Positions 25,735 through 35,266 of a DNA stretch of 64,000 nt are shown piece by piece (within the stretch, counting starts at the first letter, position 1; the number at the start of each line of letters is the position of its first letter). The notes below the pieces were generated by a model that saw nothing but the letters and a program-made list of their open reading frames with translations, searched no databases and had not been told where the DNA came from. Origin of the DNA: Planococcus ruber (GTDB lineage Bacteria; Bacillota; Bacilli; Bacillales_A; Planococcaceae); NCBI RefSeq assembly GCF_022819085.1, contig NZ_JALHAG010000012.1, forward strand, positions 1-64,000. The letters run 5' to 3'. Both the position numbers and the translations under genes were made by a program.

Positions 25735-27033
25735 ATGAAAAGGAAGAAAACGCTTGCACTGCTATTGTCCGCTGCTATTTCATCGTTACTGCTAGTAGGG
25801 TGTTCAGATTCTGATGAGGCGTCATCGGGTTCAAGTAATGCAGACACTGAAATCAAATTTATGCACTTATGGCCAGAAGGTAGCTCCAAAAAGCATTATG
25901 ACGTGGTAAACGATATTATTGCTGATTACGAAGCGGAAAACGAAGGCGTCAAAATAGATTTAGAAGTTTTAAGCAATGAGCAATACAAAGATAAATTGCG
26001 TGTCCTTTCGACATCAAAAGAATTGCCGGATGTCGGCCTGACATGGGCTGCCGGATTTCTTGAGCCTTATGTAGGCGGCAATATGTTCGCTCCATTAGAT
26101 GATGTCATCGAGTCTGAATTGTCCGATGCATTTGTACCAGGAACTGCTGAAGCTTATGCGCTTGACGATGTAACATACGGATTGCCATTGGAATTGAACA
26201 TTGTCAGCATTTATTACAATGAGAAAATGTTCAAGGATAACGGCATTGAAGTTCCGGAAACATACGAGGAATTGCTAGAAGCATCAAAAGCATTCCGTGA
26301 AGAAGGCATTCAGCCGATTGCACTAGGAAACAGAGATTCATGGACAGGCTCTATGTGGTATATGTACTTGGCTGACCGCATCGGCGGCGCTGATACATTG
26401 AATAAAGCCATCGACCGTTCAGGCAGCTTCGAAGATCCTGCCTTGATCGAAGCGGCTGCAGAAGTTCAAAACTTGGTAGACAGCGGGGCTTTTGTTGATG
26501 GATTCAACGGCCTTGCAGATGAAGAAGCGAAGAGCATGTTCATGAGCGAACAAGCGCCGATGTACATGATCGCAACTTGGGATCTTCCAAACTTCACGAC
26601 AAATGAAGACGTACCACAAGAATTCAGAGATTCTGTAAAATACATGAACTTCCCAACAGTTGACGGCCAAGGCGATATGAACAGCTTTGTCGGCGGCCCT
26701 GGAGTTGGCTTGTTCGTAGCAGAAGATTCAGATGTAAAAGAAGAAGCAAAAGACTTTTCTGCATACTTTGTAAAAGAGTGGGGCGAAAAAGCGGTTGAAG
26801 AAGCTGGCGTAATTCCAGCAACAAAAGTGGATGCCGCGTCAATGGATCTTCCACAAATGTATATCGATATCTTGGAAGAGCTGAACCAAGCAAGCAACAT
26901 CACGATGTTTGCGGATGTTCAATTGAGCCCAGAAGTGGCAACTGTCCACTTGGATGCAATTCAAGCGCTATTCGGCAACGAAATGACGCCTGAAGAATTT
27001 GCGAAAGCCCACGAGGACGCTCTTTCGAAATAA
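25735..27033 (+). CDS. Sugar ABC transporter substrate-binding lipoprotein, probably xylo-oligosaccharide
   Basis: The 432-residue family-1 binding protein is anchored outside the membrane by lipid. It has a lysine-rich signal peptide, lipobox LLVGC (cysteine near residue 23), then an acidic-serine linker and a mature domain beginning EIKFMHLWPEGS with WAAGFLEPYVGG and YGLPLELNIVSIYYNEKMF. Xylose or xylo-oligosaccharide is suggested because the gene has a XylR operator, lies next to xylR and shares a cluster with an intracellular xylosidase. Sequence alone does not set the ligand. Confidence 0.88.
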   Translation: MKRKKTLALLLSAAISSLLLVGCSDSDEASSGSSNADTEIKFMHLWPEGSSKKHYDVVNDIIADYEAENEGVKIDLEVLSNEQYKDKLRVLSTSKELPDVGLTWAAGFLEPYVGGNMFAPLDDVIESELSDAFVPGTAEAYALDDVTYGLPLELNIVSIYYNEKMFKDNGIEVPETYEELLEASKAFREEGIQPIALGNRDSWTGSMWYMYLADRIGGADTLNKAIDRSGSFEDPALIEAAAEVQNLVDSGAFVDGFNGLADEEAKSMFMSEQAPMYMIATWDLPNFTTNEDVPQEFRDSVKYMNFPTVDGQGDMNSFVGGPGVGLFVAEDSDVKEEAKDFSAYFVKEWGEKAVEEAGVIPATKVDAASMDLPQMYIDILEELNQASNITMFADVQLSPEVATVHLDAIQALFGNEMTPEEFAKAHEDALSK

Positions 27034-27070
27034 AAAATGATCCAAACGGTTTGAAAAGCTAGAAGAACAA

Positions 27071-27110
27071 GAAGGGGGCATATCCAGAATTCAGGATTGT
27101 CCCCTTCTAC
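27071..27110 (+). terminator. Intercistronic hairpin between binding-protein and permease genes
   Basis: GAAGGGGGCATATCC and GGATTGTCCCCTTC form a long stem with two imperfections, followed by TACTTT and no proper T-run. It probably protects the upstream message or weakens read-through, so that the binding protein is made in excess over the permeases. Confidence 0.7.
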
Positions 27111-27135
27111 TTTATAAGATATGGGGTTGAATGTT

Positions 27136-28014
27136 ATGAACAAAGTGATGTCCAATAAGCTTTATATCGCGTTCTATATTGCGCCCGCTTTTATATTGCT
27201 GATGGTCCTGATCTTCATCCCGCTGCTCCTGTCCGGCTATTACGGCTTGATGGACTGGGATGGAATCGGAGAAAAAACTTTTATTGGCCTGGACAATTAT
27301 ATAGAAGGAATCCAAGATAAACTATTTTGGAACAGTGCTCTGCATTCGTTCTTATTGGCCCTTTTCTCAGCATTAAGTTTAATCATCTATTTAGCTGTAT
27401 CGATCATCCTGGCTTCAAAAATCAAAGGTGCGGACTTGCTTCGTAAAATCTACTTGATTCCGATGCTCTTGTCATCCGTCGCTATTGCCCAATTATGGGT
27501 TAAAGTCTACAACCCGTCCAACGGGATTTTGAATTCTTTTCTTAGAACTATCGGAGTTGAAAATCCACCATCTTGGCTCGCAGATCCAAGCTTGGTTTTG
27601 TTTGCCATCTTCGTTCCAATCCTATGGCAATATGCAGGGTTCTATATCCTGATTTACTATGCAGCGTTGAAAAACATTCCGGAATCTTTGATTGAAGCTG
27701 CAAGAATTGACGGTGCGACGCCATTCCAAATTGCCATGCGCATCAAATTGCCGTTGATCAAAGAAATCGTGAGTGTCACCATCGTTTTGGCAATTGTCGG
27801 ATCTTTGAAATACTTCGATTTGATTTACGTAATGACGGCCGGCGGGCCAAACGGAGCCAGCGAAGTAATGGCTTCTTATATGTACAAACTGGCTTTCTCT
27901 AGCTACAACTTCGGCTACGGCAGTGCCATCGGGTTCTTGCTATTGATCATCACACTGATCGTTACGTTGATCATCCGCAAAGTGACTGAAACAAAAGAGA
28001 AGCTTGAATACTAA
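27136..28014 (+). CDS. Sugar ABC transporter permease (MalF/UgpA type)
   Basis: This 292-residue inner membrane protein has six membrane helices. The EAA loop that contacts the ATPase is present as EAARIDGATPFQIAMRIKLP near residue 195. ATG at 27136 follows GGGGTT by 7 nt; the in-frame ATG at 27121 precedes that site. It forms the import channel with the permease encoded 15 nt downstream. No ATPase gene follows, so it probably uses the MsmX-type ATPase encoded at 34059. Confidence 0.93.
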   Translation: MNKVMSNKLYIAFYIAPAFILLMVLIFIPLLLSGYYGLMDWDGIGEKTFIGLDNYIEGIQDKLFWNSALHSFLLALFSALSLIIYLAVSIILASKIKGADLLRKIYLIPMLLSSVAIAQLWVKVYNPSNGILNSFLRTIGVENPPSWLADPSLVLFAIFVPILWQYAGFYILIYYAALKNIPESLIEAARIDGATPFQIAMRIKLPLIKEIVSVTIVLAIVGSLKYFDLIYVMTAGGPNGASEVMASYMYKLAFSSYNFGYGSAIGFLLLIITLIVTLIIRKVTETKEKLEY

Positions 28015-28029
28015 GAGGAGGTTTGTTTA

Positions 28030-28851
28030 ATGAAACGCGTTGGATATTTCTTTCTTTACCTGGCTTTGATAGTAGTGGCATTATTTCAAATCCTCCCACT
28101 CATCTGGCTGTTCCTGTTCTCGTTGAAGAGCAACCAGGAAATCTTTGCAGGTTCACCGTTTTCTTTGCCGTCGGAGTTCAGATGGGAAAATTACCAGAAA
28201 GTCTGGGACGGGGGAATCGGCACGTATTTCTTCAATAGTGTGTGGATTACCATTGCAGCAATCGTCTTTACTGTATTATTCGCAAGCATGGCGGCATTCG
28301 CATTGACGCGCATGAAGTGGAAGTTAAGCGGCCTTGTGCTCGGGCTCTTCATGGTCGGCTTGATGATTCCGATCCACTCAGCATTGATTCCGCTCTACAG
28401 CATGTTCTTGAGCGTCGACATGATCGATAATCCGTGGTCGATCGTCATCACGTACACCGCGTATAATTTACCGATCACCTTAATGATCCTACTTGGTTTC
28501 TATTACACCTTGCCCCACGAAGTCGAAGAAGCGGCAATTATCGATGGCTGTTCGATCCATCGGATGTTCTTCCGCATCATTTTGCCGATGACGACGCCGA
28601 TCATGGCGACTACGGTCGTCATCAATATGATTTACAACTGGAACGAATTCGTTTTCGTCAACACCTTCATCAGCTCGGAGAAATACAAAACGCTGACAGT
28701 AGGGATCCAGAACTTCATCGGCCAATACATGACCGACTGGGGTGCAATCGGTGCCACGCTGATCATCAGTGTCTTGCCGATCATCATCGCCTTCATCTTC
28801 TTCAGCAATAAAGTCGTTGAAGGGATTTCATCAAGTGCGGTGAAGGGGTAA
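28030..28851 (+). CDS. Sugar ABC transporter permease (MalG/UgpE type)
   Basis: The 273-residue protein has six membrane helices and the EAA motif EEAAIIDGCSIHRMFFRIILP near residue 157. The binding site AGGAGG precedes ATG. It is the partner of the permease upstream and closes the transporter operon. No terminator follows directly; instead there is a block of hairpin repeats. Confidence 0.93.
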   Translation: MKRVGYFFLYLALIVVALFQILPLIWLFLFSLKSNQEIFAGSPFSLPSEFRWENYQKVWDGGIGTYFFNSVWITIAAIVFTVLFASMAAFALTRMKWKLSGLVLGLFMVGLMIPIHSALIPLYSMFLSVDMIDNPWSIVITYTAYNLPITLMILLGFYYTLPHEVEEAAIIDGCSIHRMFFRIILPMTTPIMATTVVINMIYNWNEFVFVNTFISSEKYKTLTVGIQNFIGQYMTDWGAIGATLIISVLPIIIAFIFFSNKVVEGISSSAVKG

Positions 28852-28857
28852 TTGGAA

Positions 28858-29097
28858 AAGCGGAAGCGCCTGTTCAGCTCCGACAGGCTTAAGGCAGAAC
28901 ACGGAGGAAATCCTGATTTCCATAGTGGGCTGACTTAAGATCCCGAGGAGCTAGGCGCTGGAGTCTGGACAATAAAGAAAAGCGGAGATGGCCGTGTAGC
29001 TTCGAAAGGCATAAGACGGGTCGGCGAAGCGGCTTTCTTTGCCGCATAGCCGGCAGGGCTTATGTCCCGAGAAGCTGGCCATCGGAGTCTGGCCAAA
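28858..29097 (+). repeat. Two tandem units of a hairpin-forming intergenic repeat
   Basis: Unit 1 (about 28858-28974) starts AAAGCGGAAGCGCCTGTTCA and ends GGAGCTAGGCGCTGGAGTC. Unit 2 (about 28976-29097) starts AAAGCGGAGATGGCCGTGTA and ends GAAGCTGGCCATCGGAGTC. In each, the start pairs with the end (GATGGCC-AGCTTC with GAAGCTGGCCATC in unit 2), with GGC-TTAAG or GGCATAAG and TTAAGATCCCGAG or TTATGTCCCGAG inside. Units differ in sequence but keep pairing, so structure is kept. A shorter inverted copy is at 7254. No gene is visible here. Confidence 0.78.
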
Positions 29098-29148
29098 AGA
29101 AAAGCTTCACCTCATCAGGAATCGTATCTGAGAGGTGAAGCTTTTTTA
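29097..29148. terminator. Bidirectional terminator between the transporter operon and the YesL-like gene
   Basis: AAAGCTTCACCTC pairs with GAGGTGAAGCTTT around an 18-nt centre that can pair further (CTCATCAG region), with T-runs on both strands. It lies at the stop codon of the minus-strand gene. Confidence 0.85.
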
Positions 29149-29775
29149 TTCGGGAAGGCTGCTTGCCGTCTTCGCAGTGGTTTTATTGAACGCATTCAAA
29201 GAAATCCACATCGTGATGAAAGCATAGGAGCTGGCGCCGAAGATAAACGCGAGCGCCGGCAGAGCTTGCATGATCAGAAACAGAGACACAAGGCAAAGCA
29301 GGATCAGCAAACTGTGAAGCGGGTGAATCAGCATGATCAAAAAAGCATTTTTAAGCACTTGCGGGACGCGGATATCAAAATGCACAAAGGTCGGGAACAG
29401 ATAGAACAGGAACAGTGCAACCAAAAGCATGAAAGCGAATAAAGGAATCGATGTCCAAGTGAGATGGTCAGCGTCCAACGTCAGCAAGTAAAAGACGTCA
29501 GCGGCAATCAATGCCAAAAGCAGCCAAACCACGAGGCCCATCACATTGCTTTTGGCAAAATCTTTCCGGTAATAGTCCCAGAACGTCCGGAAAACGGGTA
29601 CGTCCGTCTGTCCGCGCAGCCATTTCCGGCAAACGGAAAACATCGCCGTCGTAGCAGGGAACAGCCCTAAAACAATTGCGCCTGCTAATGTGAAAACGAC
29701 CCACAGCAAATTTAAATAGGCAAAGCGGGTGATCCATTCGGTAATCTGATAAACGGTATTTTTGGTGGAATTCAT
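29146..29775 (-). CDS. YesL-like DUF624 membrane protein
   Basis: The 209-residue protein has about five membrane helices and the DUF624 signature: LNLLWVVFTLAGAIVLGLFPATTAMFSVCRKW (residues 22-53) and FRTFWDYYRKDFAKSN. Such genes commonly accompany oligosaccharide ABC transporters without ATPase, as here, but their function is not established. It is convergent with the transporter operon and sits upstream of, and divergent from, xylA. Confidence 0.88.
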   Translation of the reverse strand: MNSTKNTVYQITEWITRFAYLNLLWVVFTLAGAIVLGLFPATTAMFSVCRKWLRGQTDVPVFRTFWDYYRKDFAKSNVMGLVVWLLLALIAADVFYLLTLDADHLTWTSIPLFAFMLLVALFLFYLFPTFVHFDIRVPQVLKNAFLIMLIHPLHSLLILLCLVSLFLIMQALPALAFIFGASSYAFITMWISLNAFNKTTAKTASSLPE

Positions 29776-29958
29776 CTATGACCTTCCTTACATTTCGATT
29801 TTCTGAAAATCCAACATCTAACTTATTTAAAAGCATACACCAAGTCGGAAAATTGGACGAATAAATGATGCTGCGGATAGAGATGAGGACCTTCTGGACG
29901 CTTTGAACAAAATTACCGCTCTTTATAAGTCGAATAGTCGAATCATTCTAAATAAAAC

Positions 29959-30000
29959 TTTGTTTAACCAATAGACAAACTAATTGTAACTTGTTATAAT
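29959..30000 (+). promoter_or_regulatory. XylR operator and promoter of xylA
   Basis: TTTGTTTA-ACCAA-TAGACAAA (29959-29979) is an almost perfect 8-5-8 palindrome. The promoter is TAGACA-N17-TATAAT with its -35 in the right half of the operator and the -10 at 29995-30000. The same arrangement is seen before the transporter operon. The remaining part of this 307-bp gap (29776-29950) shows nothing clear. Confidence 0.85.
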
Positions 30001-30006
30001 ATCAAA

Positions 30007-30020
30007 TGAAAGCCTTTTCA
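30007..30020 (+). promoter_or_regulatory. Candidate cre site of xylA
   Basis: TGAAAGCCTTTTCA fits the CcpA consensus with one mismatch at the central CG. It lies at the expected transcription start of xylA. Confidence 0.6.
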
Positions 30021-30082
30021 TTAAGGATAAACCTATTTATTTATCAAAATTACCAGAACCCAATACCTAGGAGGCAAAAACT

Positions 30083-31405
30083 ATGGCATATTTCGAGAAC
30101 ATTGACAAAATTAAATTTGAAGGTGCATCTTCAAAAAATCCATTCGCTTTTAAATTTTACAACCCGGAAGAAGTAGTCGGCGGCAAGTCGATGGAAGAAA
30201 TTCTTCGCTATGCGGTTTCATACTGGCACACATTTACAATGGATGGATCGGATCCATTCGGCGCTGGGACGATGAACCGCCCATGGGATAAATTCAGCGG
30301 AATGGATTTGGCAAAAGCGCGCGTAGATGCAAGTTTCGAATTCTATGAAAAAATGGATGTGCCATTCTTCTGCTTCCATGATGTCGATATCGCACCAGAA
30401 GGCAGCAACTTAAGAGAATCGAACCAAAACTTAGACGTCATCGTTGCCATGATCAAAGATTATATGAAAGACAGCAAAGCGAAATTGCTTTGGAACACTG
30501 CCAACAATTTCACGCACCCGCGCTTCATCCATGGTGCTGCAACATCCAACCATGCGGATGTTTTTGCTTATTCAGCTGCAAAAGTGAAAAAAGGCTTGGA
30601 AATCGGCAAAGAGCTTGGGGCACAAAACTATGTGTTCTGGGGCGGCCGCGAAGGCTACGAAACTTTATTGAACACGAACATGAAGCTGGAGCTTGATAAC
30701 TTGGGCCGCTTCTATCATATGGCTGTCGACTATGCGAAAGAAATCGGCTTCGACGCACAATTCTTGATCGAGCCAAAACCAAAAGAGCCGACAACTCACC
30801 AGTACGACTATGATGTGGCAACTGGCCATGCTTTCTTGCAGAACTACGGTTTGGAAAACCACTTCAAATTCAATATTGAAGCGAACCACGCGACGCTTGC
30901 AGGCCACACATTCGAGCACGAATTGCACTATGCACGCATCAACAACATGCTTGGATCCGTCGATGCGAACCAAGGCGATCCGCTTCTTGGATGGGATACA
31001 GATGAATTCCCGACAGATCTTTGGTCAACGACGCTTGCAATGTATGAAATCCTTAAAAACGGCGGACTTGGCAAAGGCGGCTTGAACTTCGATGCGAAAG
31101 TACGCCGCGGTTCATTCGAGCCTGAAGATTTGTTCCACGCACATATTGCGGGGATGGACGCATTTGCTGTCGGCTTGAAAGTCGCTCAGCAATTGATCGA
31201 CGACAAAGTATTGGATTCCATCATGGAAGACCGCTACCAAACCTACACAGAAGGAATCGGCTTAGATATCGTCGAAGGCAAGACAGATTTCCACAAACTA
31301 GAAGAGCATGCACTTGGCTTAACGGAGATCAAACAAACATCTGGCCGTCTTGAGCAGATCAAATCAACAATCAACCAGTACTTGCTGCAAGCTTTCGCTA
31401 AATAA
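30083..31405 (+). CDS. xylA: Xylose isomerase
   Basis: The enzyme converts D-xylose to D-xylulose with two divalent metals. The 440-residue class II protein has the conserved [12 protein letters not shown] (catalytic His near residue 101), the metal site [13 protein letters not shown] and [18 protein letters not shown]. The binding site AGGAGG is 8 nt before ATG. xylB follows in the same operon, and a XylR operator and a cre site control it. Confidence 0.98.
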   Translation: MAYFENIDKIKFEGASSKNPFAFKFYNPEEVVGGKSMEEILRYAVSYWHTFTMDGSDPFGAGTMNRPWDKFSGMDLAKARVDASFEFYEKMDVPFFCFHDVDIAPEGSNLRESNQNLDVIVAMIKDYMKDSKAKLLWNTANNFTHPRFIHGAATSNHADVFAYSAAKVKKGLEIGKELGAQNYVFWGGREGYETLLNTNMKLELDNLGRFYHMAVDYAKEIGFDAQFLIEPKPKEPTTHQYDYDVATGHAFLQNYGLENHFKFNIEANHATLAGHTFEHELHYARINNMLGSVDANQGDPLLGWDTDEFPTDLWSTTLAMYEILKNGGLGKGGLNFDAKVRRGSFEPEDLFHAHIAGMDAFAVGLKVAQQLIDDKVLDSIMEDRYQTYTEGIGLDIVEGKTDFHKLEEHALGLTEIKQTSGRLEQIKSTINQYLLQAFAK

Positions 31406-31434
31406 TAAGTCTGAACGTCAGGAGAGCTGTCGCT

Positions 31435-32934
31435 ATGAAATACGTGATTGGAGTCGATCTTGGAACGAGTGCCGTGAAAATCCTGCTGGTCAACCAGCAA
31501 GGAGAAGTGGTGCACAGCGTTTCGAAATCATATGCATTGATACAAGAAAAAACAGGATACAGCGAGCAGAATCCAGAGGACTGGGTGGCTCAAACAACTT
31601 CCGGGCTGCTTGAGCTCCTCTCCGGTTTTGATGGGGCTGCTGAAGACATCGAAGGCATCAGCTTCTCGGGGCAGATGCACGGCCTTGTGCTGCTGGATGA
31701 AAACAATGAAGTCTTGCGCCCGGCCATTTTATGGAACGACACAAGAACAACGGCCGAATGCCAGCAGATCTACGATGCTGTAGGCAATGAACGCTTACTC
31801 GAAATCACCAAGAATCCGGCGCTTGAAGGTTTCACACTGCCGAAAATTCTTTGGGTCCAAAAGCACGAGCCGGAAATTTTTGCGAAAGCGAAATCGTTCG
31901 TATTGCCAAAAGACTATTTACGATACCGCATGACCGGCAAGTTGGAGATGGAATTCTCGGATGCTGCCGGCACATTATTGCTCGATATCAGCAAAAAACA
32001 ATGGAGCACAGAAATCTGTGAACTTTTGAATATTGATCCAAACCTGTGCCCGCCGCTTGTCTACTCGCATGACGAAGTGGGTACGGTCACGGCTGAATAT
32101 GCAGCAGCATCAGGGCTTGCACCGGCAACCCGCGTTTTTGCAGGCGGTGCGGACAATGCGTGCGGCGCAATCGGGTCTGGAATTCTAGAAGATGGCAAAA
32201 CGCTTTGCAGTATCGGTACATCCGGTGTTGTGTTATCTTATGAAGCAAGTAGCGACAAGGATTTTGGAGGCAAGGTCCATTACTTCAACCATTCGGCGCC
32301 GGATGTCTATTACACGATGGGCGTCACGCTGGCAGCCGGCTACAGTTTGACTTGGTTTAAGGAAACCTTTGCACCAGATGAATCGTTCGACGATCTGCTT
32401 GCTGAAGTAGGCACTGTGCCTGCTGGGTCCAATGGCTTGCTGTTTACGCCGTATCTCGTCGGTGAACGCACACCCCATGCAGATGCTGCCATCCGTGCAA
32501 GTTTTATCGGAATGGATAGTTCCCATCGCCGAAAAGATTTTGCCCGGGCCGTACTGGAAGGCATTACGTTCTCTTTAAATGAATCCATCGAGATTTTCCG
32601 CGAAAGCGGAAAAGAGATTGATACGATTGTATCGATCGGCGGAGGTGCACAAAACAAGGACTGGCTTCAAATGCAGGCAGATATTTTCAATGCGAAAATT
32701 GTCCGCCTGACAAGTGAACAAGGTCCGGGAATGGGCGCAGCCATGCTTGCTGCTTACGGCAGCGGATGGTTTGCTTCATTAAAGGAATGTGCAGATGCAT
32801 TCTTGAAAGAAGATGCGCAGTATGAGCCGAATCCGGCGAATGTAGAAAACTATCAAAAACTATTTTCTATTTATCAAGAAGTTTACGGACAGACAAAAGC
32901 GATGAACGAAAAGCTTTTGGCGTTCCGTAAATAG
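31435..32934 (+). CDS. xylB: Xylulokinase
   Basis: The kinase makes D-xylulose 5-phosphate for the pentose phosphate pathway. The 499-residue FGGY-family protein has GVDLGTSAVKILL at residues 5-17, the SGQMHGLVLLD motif of xylulokinases, the catalytic Asp in AGGADNACGAIGSG, and IGGGAQNKDWLQMQADIF near residue 402. It is 29 nt after xylA and ends in a terminator. Confidence 0.97.
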   Translation: MKYVIGVDLGTSAVKILLVNQQGEVVHSVSKSYALIQEKTGYSEQNPEDWVAQTTSGLLELLSGFDGAAEDIEGISFSGQMHGLVLLDENNEVLRPAILWNDTRTTAECQQIYDAVGNERLLEITKNPALEGFTLPKILWVQKHEPEIFAKAKSFVLPKDYLRYRMTGKLEMEFSDAAGTLLLDISKKQWSTEICELLNIDPNLCPPLVYSHDEVGTVTAEYAAASGLAPATRVFAGGADNACGAIGSGILEDGKTLCSIGTSGVVLSYEASSDKDFGGKVHYFNHSAPDVYYTMGVTLAAGYSLTWFKETFAPDESFDDLLAEVGTVPAGSNGLLFTPYLVGERTPHADAAIRASFIGMDSSHRRKDFARAVLEGITFSLNESIEIFRESGKEIDTIVSIGGGAQNKDWLQMQADIFNAKIVRLTSEQGPGMGAAMLAAYGSGWFASLKECADAFLKEDAQYEPNPANVENYQKLFSIYQEVYGQTKAMNEKLLAFRK

Positions 32935-32940
32935 CAGGTT

Positions 32941-32980
32941 AAATAAGAGTCTCAACTCCTTTAGTTGGGACTCTTATTTG
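32941..32980 (+). terminator. Terminator after xylAB
   Basis: A 17-bp stem, AAATAAGAGTCTCAACT with AGTTGGGACTCTTATTT (one G-U pair), encloses a 5-nt loop. The 3' end is TTATTTG, so termination may be less than complete. Confidence 0.82.
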
Positions 32981-33014
32981 TAACTATTTATAAAATAGAA
33001 TGGGAGTGGCACCG

Positions 33015-33998
33015 ATGGAATACCGGCAAATCGGCAAGACGGATTTAAAAGTGAGTGAACTCAGTTTTGGTACATGGGCAATTGGCGGTTCGTGGGGGAA
33101 GACAAATGACCAGGAATCTTTAAAAGCTTTGGACTATGCGATGGCGCAAGGCGTCAATTTTTTTGACACCGCTGACGTCTACGGTGACGGCCATAGTGAA
33201 GAACTATTGGCAAAAGCGACAAAAGGCAGACACGATGAAATCCACATTGCGACAAAGTTCGGCCGCGCAGATGATTTTGCGAATCCGAAAAACTATACGA
33301 TGGAAAGTGTCGCGAAATACTGCGAAGACAGTTTGAAACGTCTCGGACGTGAGCAGATTGACCTGTTCCAAATCCATTGTCCGGCCACTGACATTTTACG
33401 CGATGGCCAGGTATTCGACGTGCTGGACCGCTTAAAAGAACAAGGCAAAATCCGCTATTACGGCGTGAGTGTCGAAACAGTGGAAGAAGGGCTGATTTGC
33501 CTGGAAAACCCGAATGTCAGCAGTTTACAGGTGATCTTTAATTTATTCCGCCAAAAGCCGTTGGAGGAATTATTCCCGAAAGCGAAAGAGCAAGGGGTGG
33601 GCATCTTGGCGCGCGTGCCTTTAGCGAGCGGATTATTGACCGGGAAATTCAAAGCGGATGCTGAGTTTGAGCAAGACGACCACCGGAATTTCAATCGCAA
33701 CGGCGATGCTTTCAATGTGGGAGAGACGTTTGCCGGACTGGAATTTACAAAAGGCGTTGAATTGGCTGAAAATTTAAAATGGATTGCAGAAAATAGAGGA
33801 AATATGTCGCAAGCCGCGTTAAAATGGATATTAGAACACGATGCGATTTCAACTGTAATTCCGGGCTTTAAAACCATTGCCCAAGTGGAAGACAATCTGA
33901 AGGCTGTTGAGGCTGCACCTTATTCTTCAGAAGAAATGGACAAGCTTGCCAAATTCTATAAAGAACAGGTGGCTTCTGAAATTAGAGGAGCTTATTAA
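33015..33998 (+). CDS. Aldo/keto reductase
   Basis: This is an NADPH-dependent oxidoreductase of the TIM-barrel AKR superfamily, 327 residues. The catalytic tetrad is visible: Asp and Tyr in NFFDTADVYGDGHSEE, Lys in HIATKFGRAD and His in LFQIHCPATDI. ATG at 33015 follows GGGAGTGG; an ATG at 33000 lies before that site. It lies between xylAB and msmX, so it may act on pentoses or on aldehydes, but the substrate cannot be told. Confidence 0.92.
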   Translation: MEYRQIGKTDLKVSELSFGTWAIGGSWGKTNDQESLKALDYAMAQGVNFFDTADVYGDGHSEELLAKATKGRHDEIHIATKFGRADDFANPKNYTMESVAKYCEDSLKRLGREQIDLFQIHCPATDILRDGQVFDVLDRLKEQGKIRYYGVSVETVEEGLICLENPNVSSLQVIFNLFRQKPLEELFPKAKEQGVGILARVPLASGLLTGKFKADAEFEQDDHRNFNRNGDAFNVGETFAGLEFTKGVELAENLKWIAENRGNMSQAALKWILEHDAISTVIPGFKTIAQVEDNLKAVEAAPYSSEEMDKLAKFYKEQVASEIRGAY

Positions 33999-34003
33999 AG
34001 AAA

Positions 34004-34017
34004 AGTAAGCGCTTTAC
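34004..34017 (+). promoter_or_regulatory. Candidate cre site before msmX
   Basis: AGTAAGCGCTTTAC contains the perfect cre core GTAAGCGCTTTAC, a 13-bp palindrome. It lies 42 bp before the start of the transporter ATPase gene. Confidence 0.75.
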
Positions 34018-34058
34018 CGGCTCGCATGAGAGCCTTTACACAATTTGGAGGGATGAAA

Positions 34059-35156
34059 ATGGCGGGGTTAAACTTAGTGAATGTAAAAAAAGTCTACGAT
34101 AAAGGGGTTGTATCGGTTCAGGACTTCAACTTAGAGATTCGCGACAAAGAATTTCTGGTGCTTGTCGGGCCGTCCGGCTGCGGGAAATCCACCACTTTGC
34201 GCATGATTGCCGGGCTTGAAGACATCACCGAAGGCGATTTGTTTATCGGGGACCGTCGCGTTAACGACGTGTCGCCGAAAGACCGCGACATTGCGATGGT
34301 GTTCCAGAACTATGCACTGTATCCGCACATGAACGTCTACGACAACATGGCGTTCAGTTTGAAGCTGCGCAAGCTGAAAAAAGCGGAAATCAAAGAACGC
34401 GTCGAAAATGCTGCGAAGATCTTAAACTTGGAAGAATACTTATACCGCAAGCCGAAAGCCCTGTCCGGCGGTCAGCGCCAGCGTGTGGCCTTGGGACGCG
34501 CCATTGTGCGCGATGCGGAAGTGTTCCTGATGGATGAACCGTTGTCCAACTTGGATGCGAAATTGCGCGTACAGATGCGGGCGGAGATCCAGAAATTGCA
34601 CCGCCGCCTGCAGACGACAACCGTTTACGTAACGCACGACCAGACGGAAGCGATGACGATGGCCACTCGCCTGGTCGTCATGAAAGATGGGTTCATTCAG
34701 CAAATCGGCACGCCAAAAGAAGTCTACGATTTGCCGAACAACATGTTTGTCGGCGGCTTTATCGGTTCGCCGGCGATGAACTTCTTCCACGGCAAACTGG
34801 AAGGCAACCAATTTGTCATGGGCGACCAGCGTGTGATGGTGCCTGAAGGGAAATTGGCTGTTTTGAAGGAAAATGGGTTCGCTGATAAGGAAGTGATTCT
34901 CGGCGTGCGTCCGGAAGACATTCATGACGAGCCTCTCTTCCTGGATCACTCGCCGCAAACGAAGATCAAAGCGCCGATTGAAGTGGCGGAATTGATGGGC
35001 TCGGAAATCGTTCTTTATTCGCAGCTAAACGGCGAAAGCTTCGTCGCGCGCGTCGATGCCCGCTTCAACGTGGAAGCCGGGCAAACGATCGACATGGCAA
35101 TGGACTTGAACAAAGCCCATTTCTTCGATCCGGCGACGGAACTTCGCATCAAATAA
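34059..35156 (+). CDS. msmX: Shared sugar ABC transporter ATPase (MsmX/UgpC family)
   Basis: The cytoplasmic ATPase energises several sugar importers in Firmicutes. The 365-residue protein has Walker A GPSGCGKST (near 39-47), signature LSGGQRQR, Walker B VFLMDEPLSNLDAKLR, and the regulatory TOBE/OB domain from about residue 235 (GVRPEDIHDE). ATG at 34059 is 6 nt after GGAGGG; the in-frame ATG at 34053 abuts the site. As the transporter at 25735-28851 lacks an ATPase, this is the likely partner. A strong cre-like palindrome precedes it. Confidence 0.92.
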   Translation: MAGLNLVNVKKVYDKGVVSVQDFNLEIRDKEFLVLVGPSGCGKSTTLRMIAGLEDITEGDLFIGDRRVNDVSPKDRDIAMVFQNYALYPHMNVYDNMAFSLKLRKLKKAEIKERVENAAKILNLEEYLYRKPKALSGGQRQRVALGRAIVRDAEVFLMDEPLSNLDAKLRVQMRAEIQKLHRRLQTTTVYVTHDQTEAMTMATRLVVMKDGFIQQIGTPKEVYDLPNNMFVGGFIGSPAMNFFHGKLEGNQFVMGDQRVMVPEGKLAVLKENGFADKEVILGVRPEDIHDEPLFLDHSPQTKIKAPIEVAELMGSEIVLYSQLNGESFVARVDARFNVEAGQTIDMAMDLNKAHFFDPATELRIK

Positions 35157-35195
35157 TCAGTGATAGGCAAGAAGCGCAGAGCTGTCTTGAAATCC

Positions 35196-35240
35196 AAAGC
35201 CGCTACGGGACAGTTTATGCGCCCCATAGCGGCTTTTTTA
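35196..35240 (+). terminator. Terminator after msmX
   Basis: AAAGCCGCTA and TAGCGGCTTT form a 10-bp stem with a 21-nt loop, followed by TTTT. Confidence 0.85.
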
Positions 35241-35266
35241 TAATTAAAAACAAAGGAGATGAGGAA

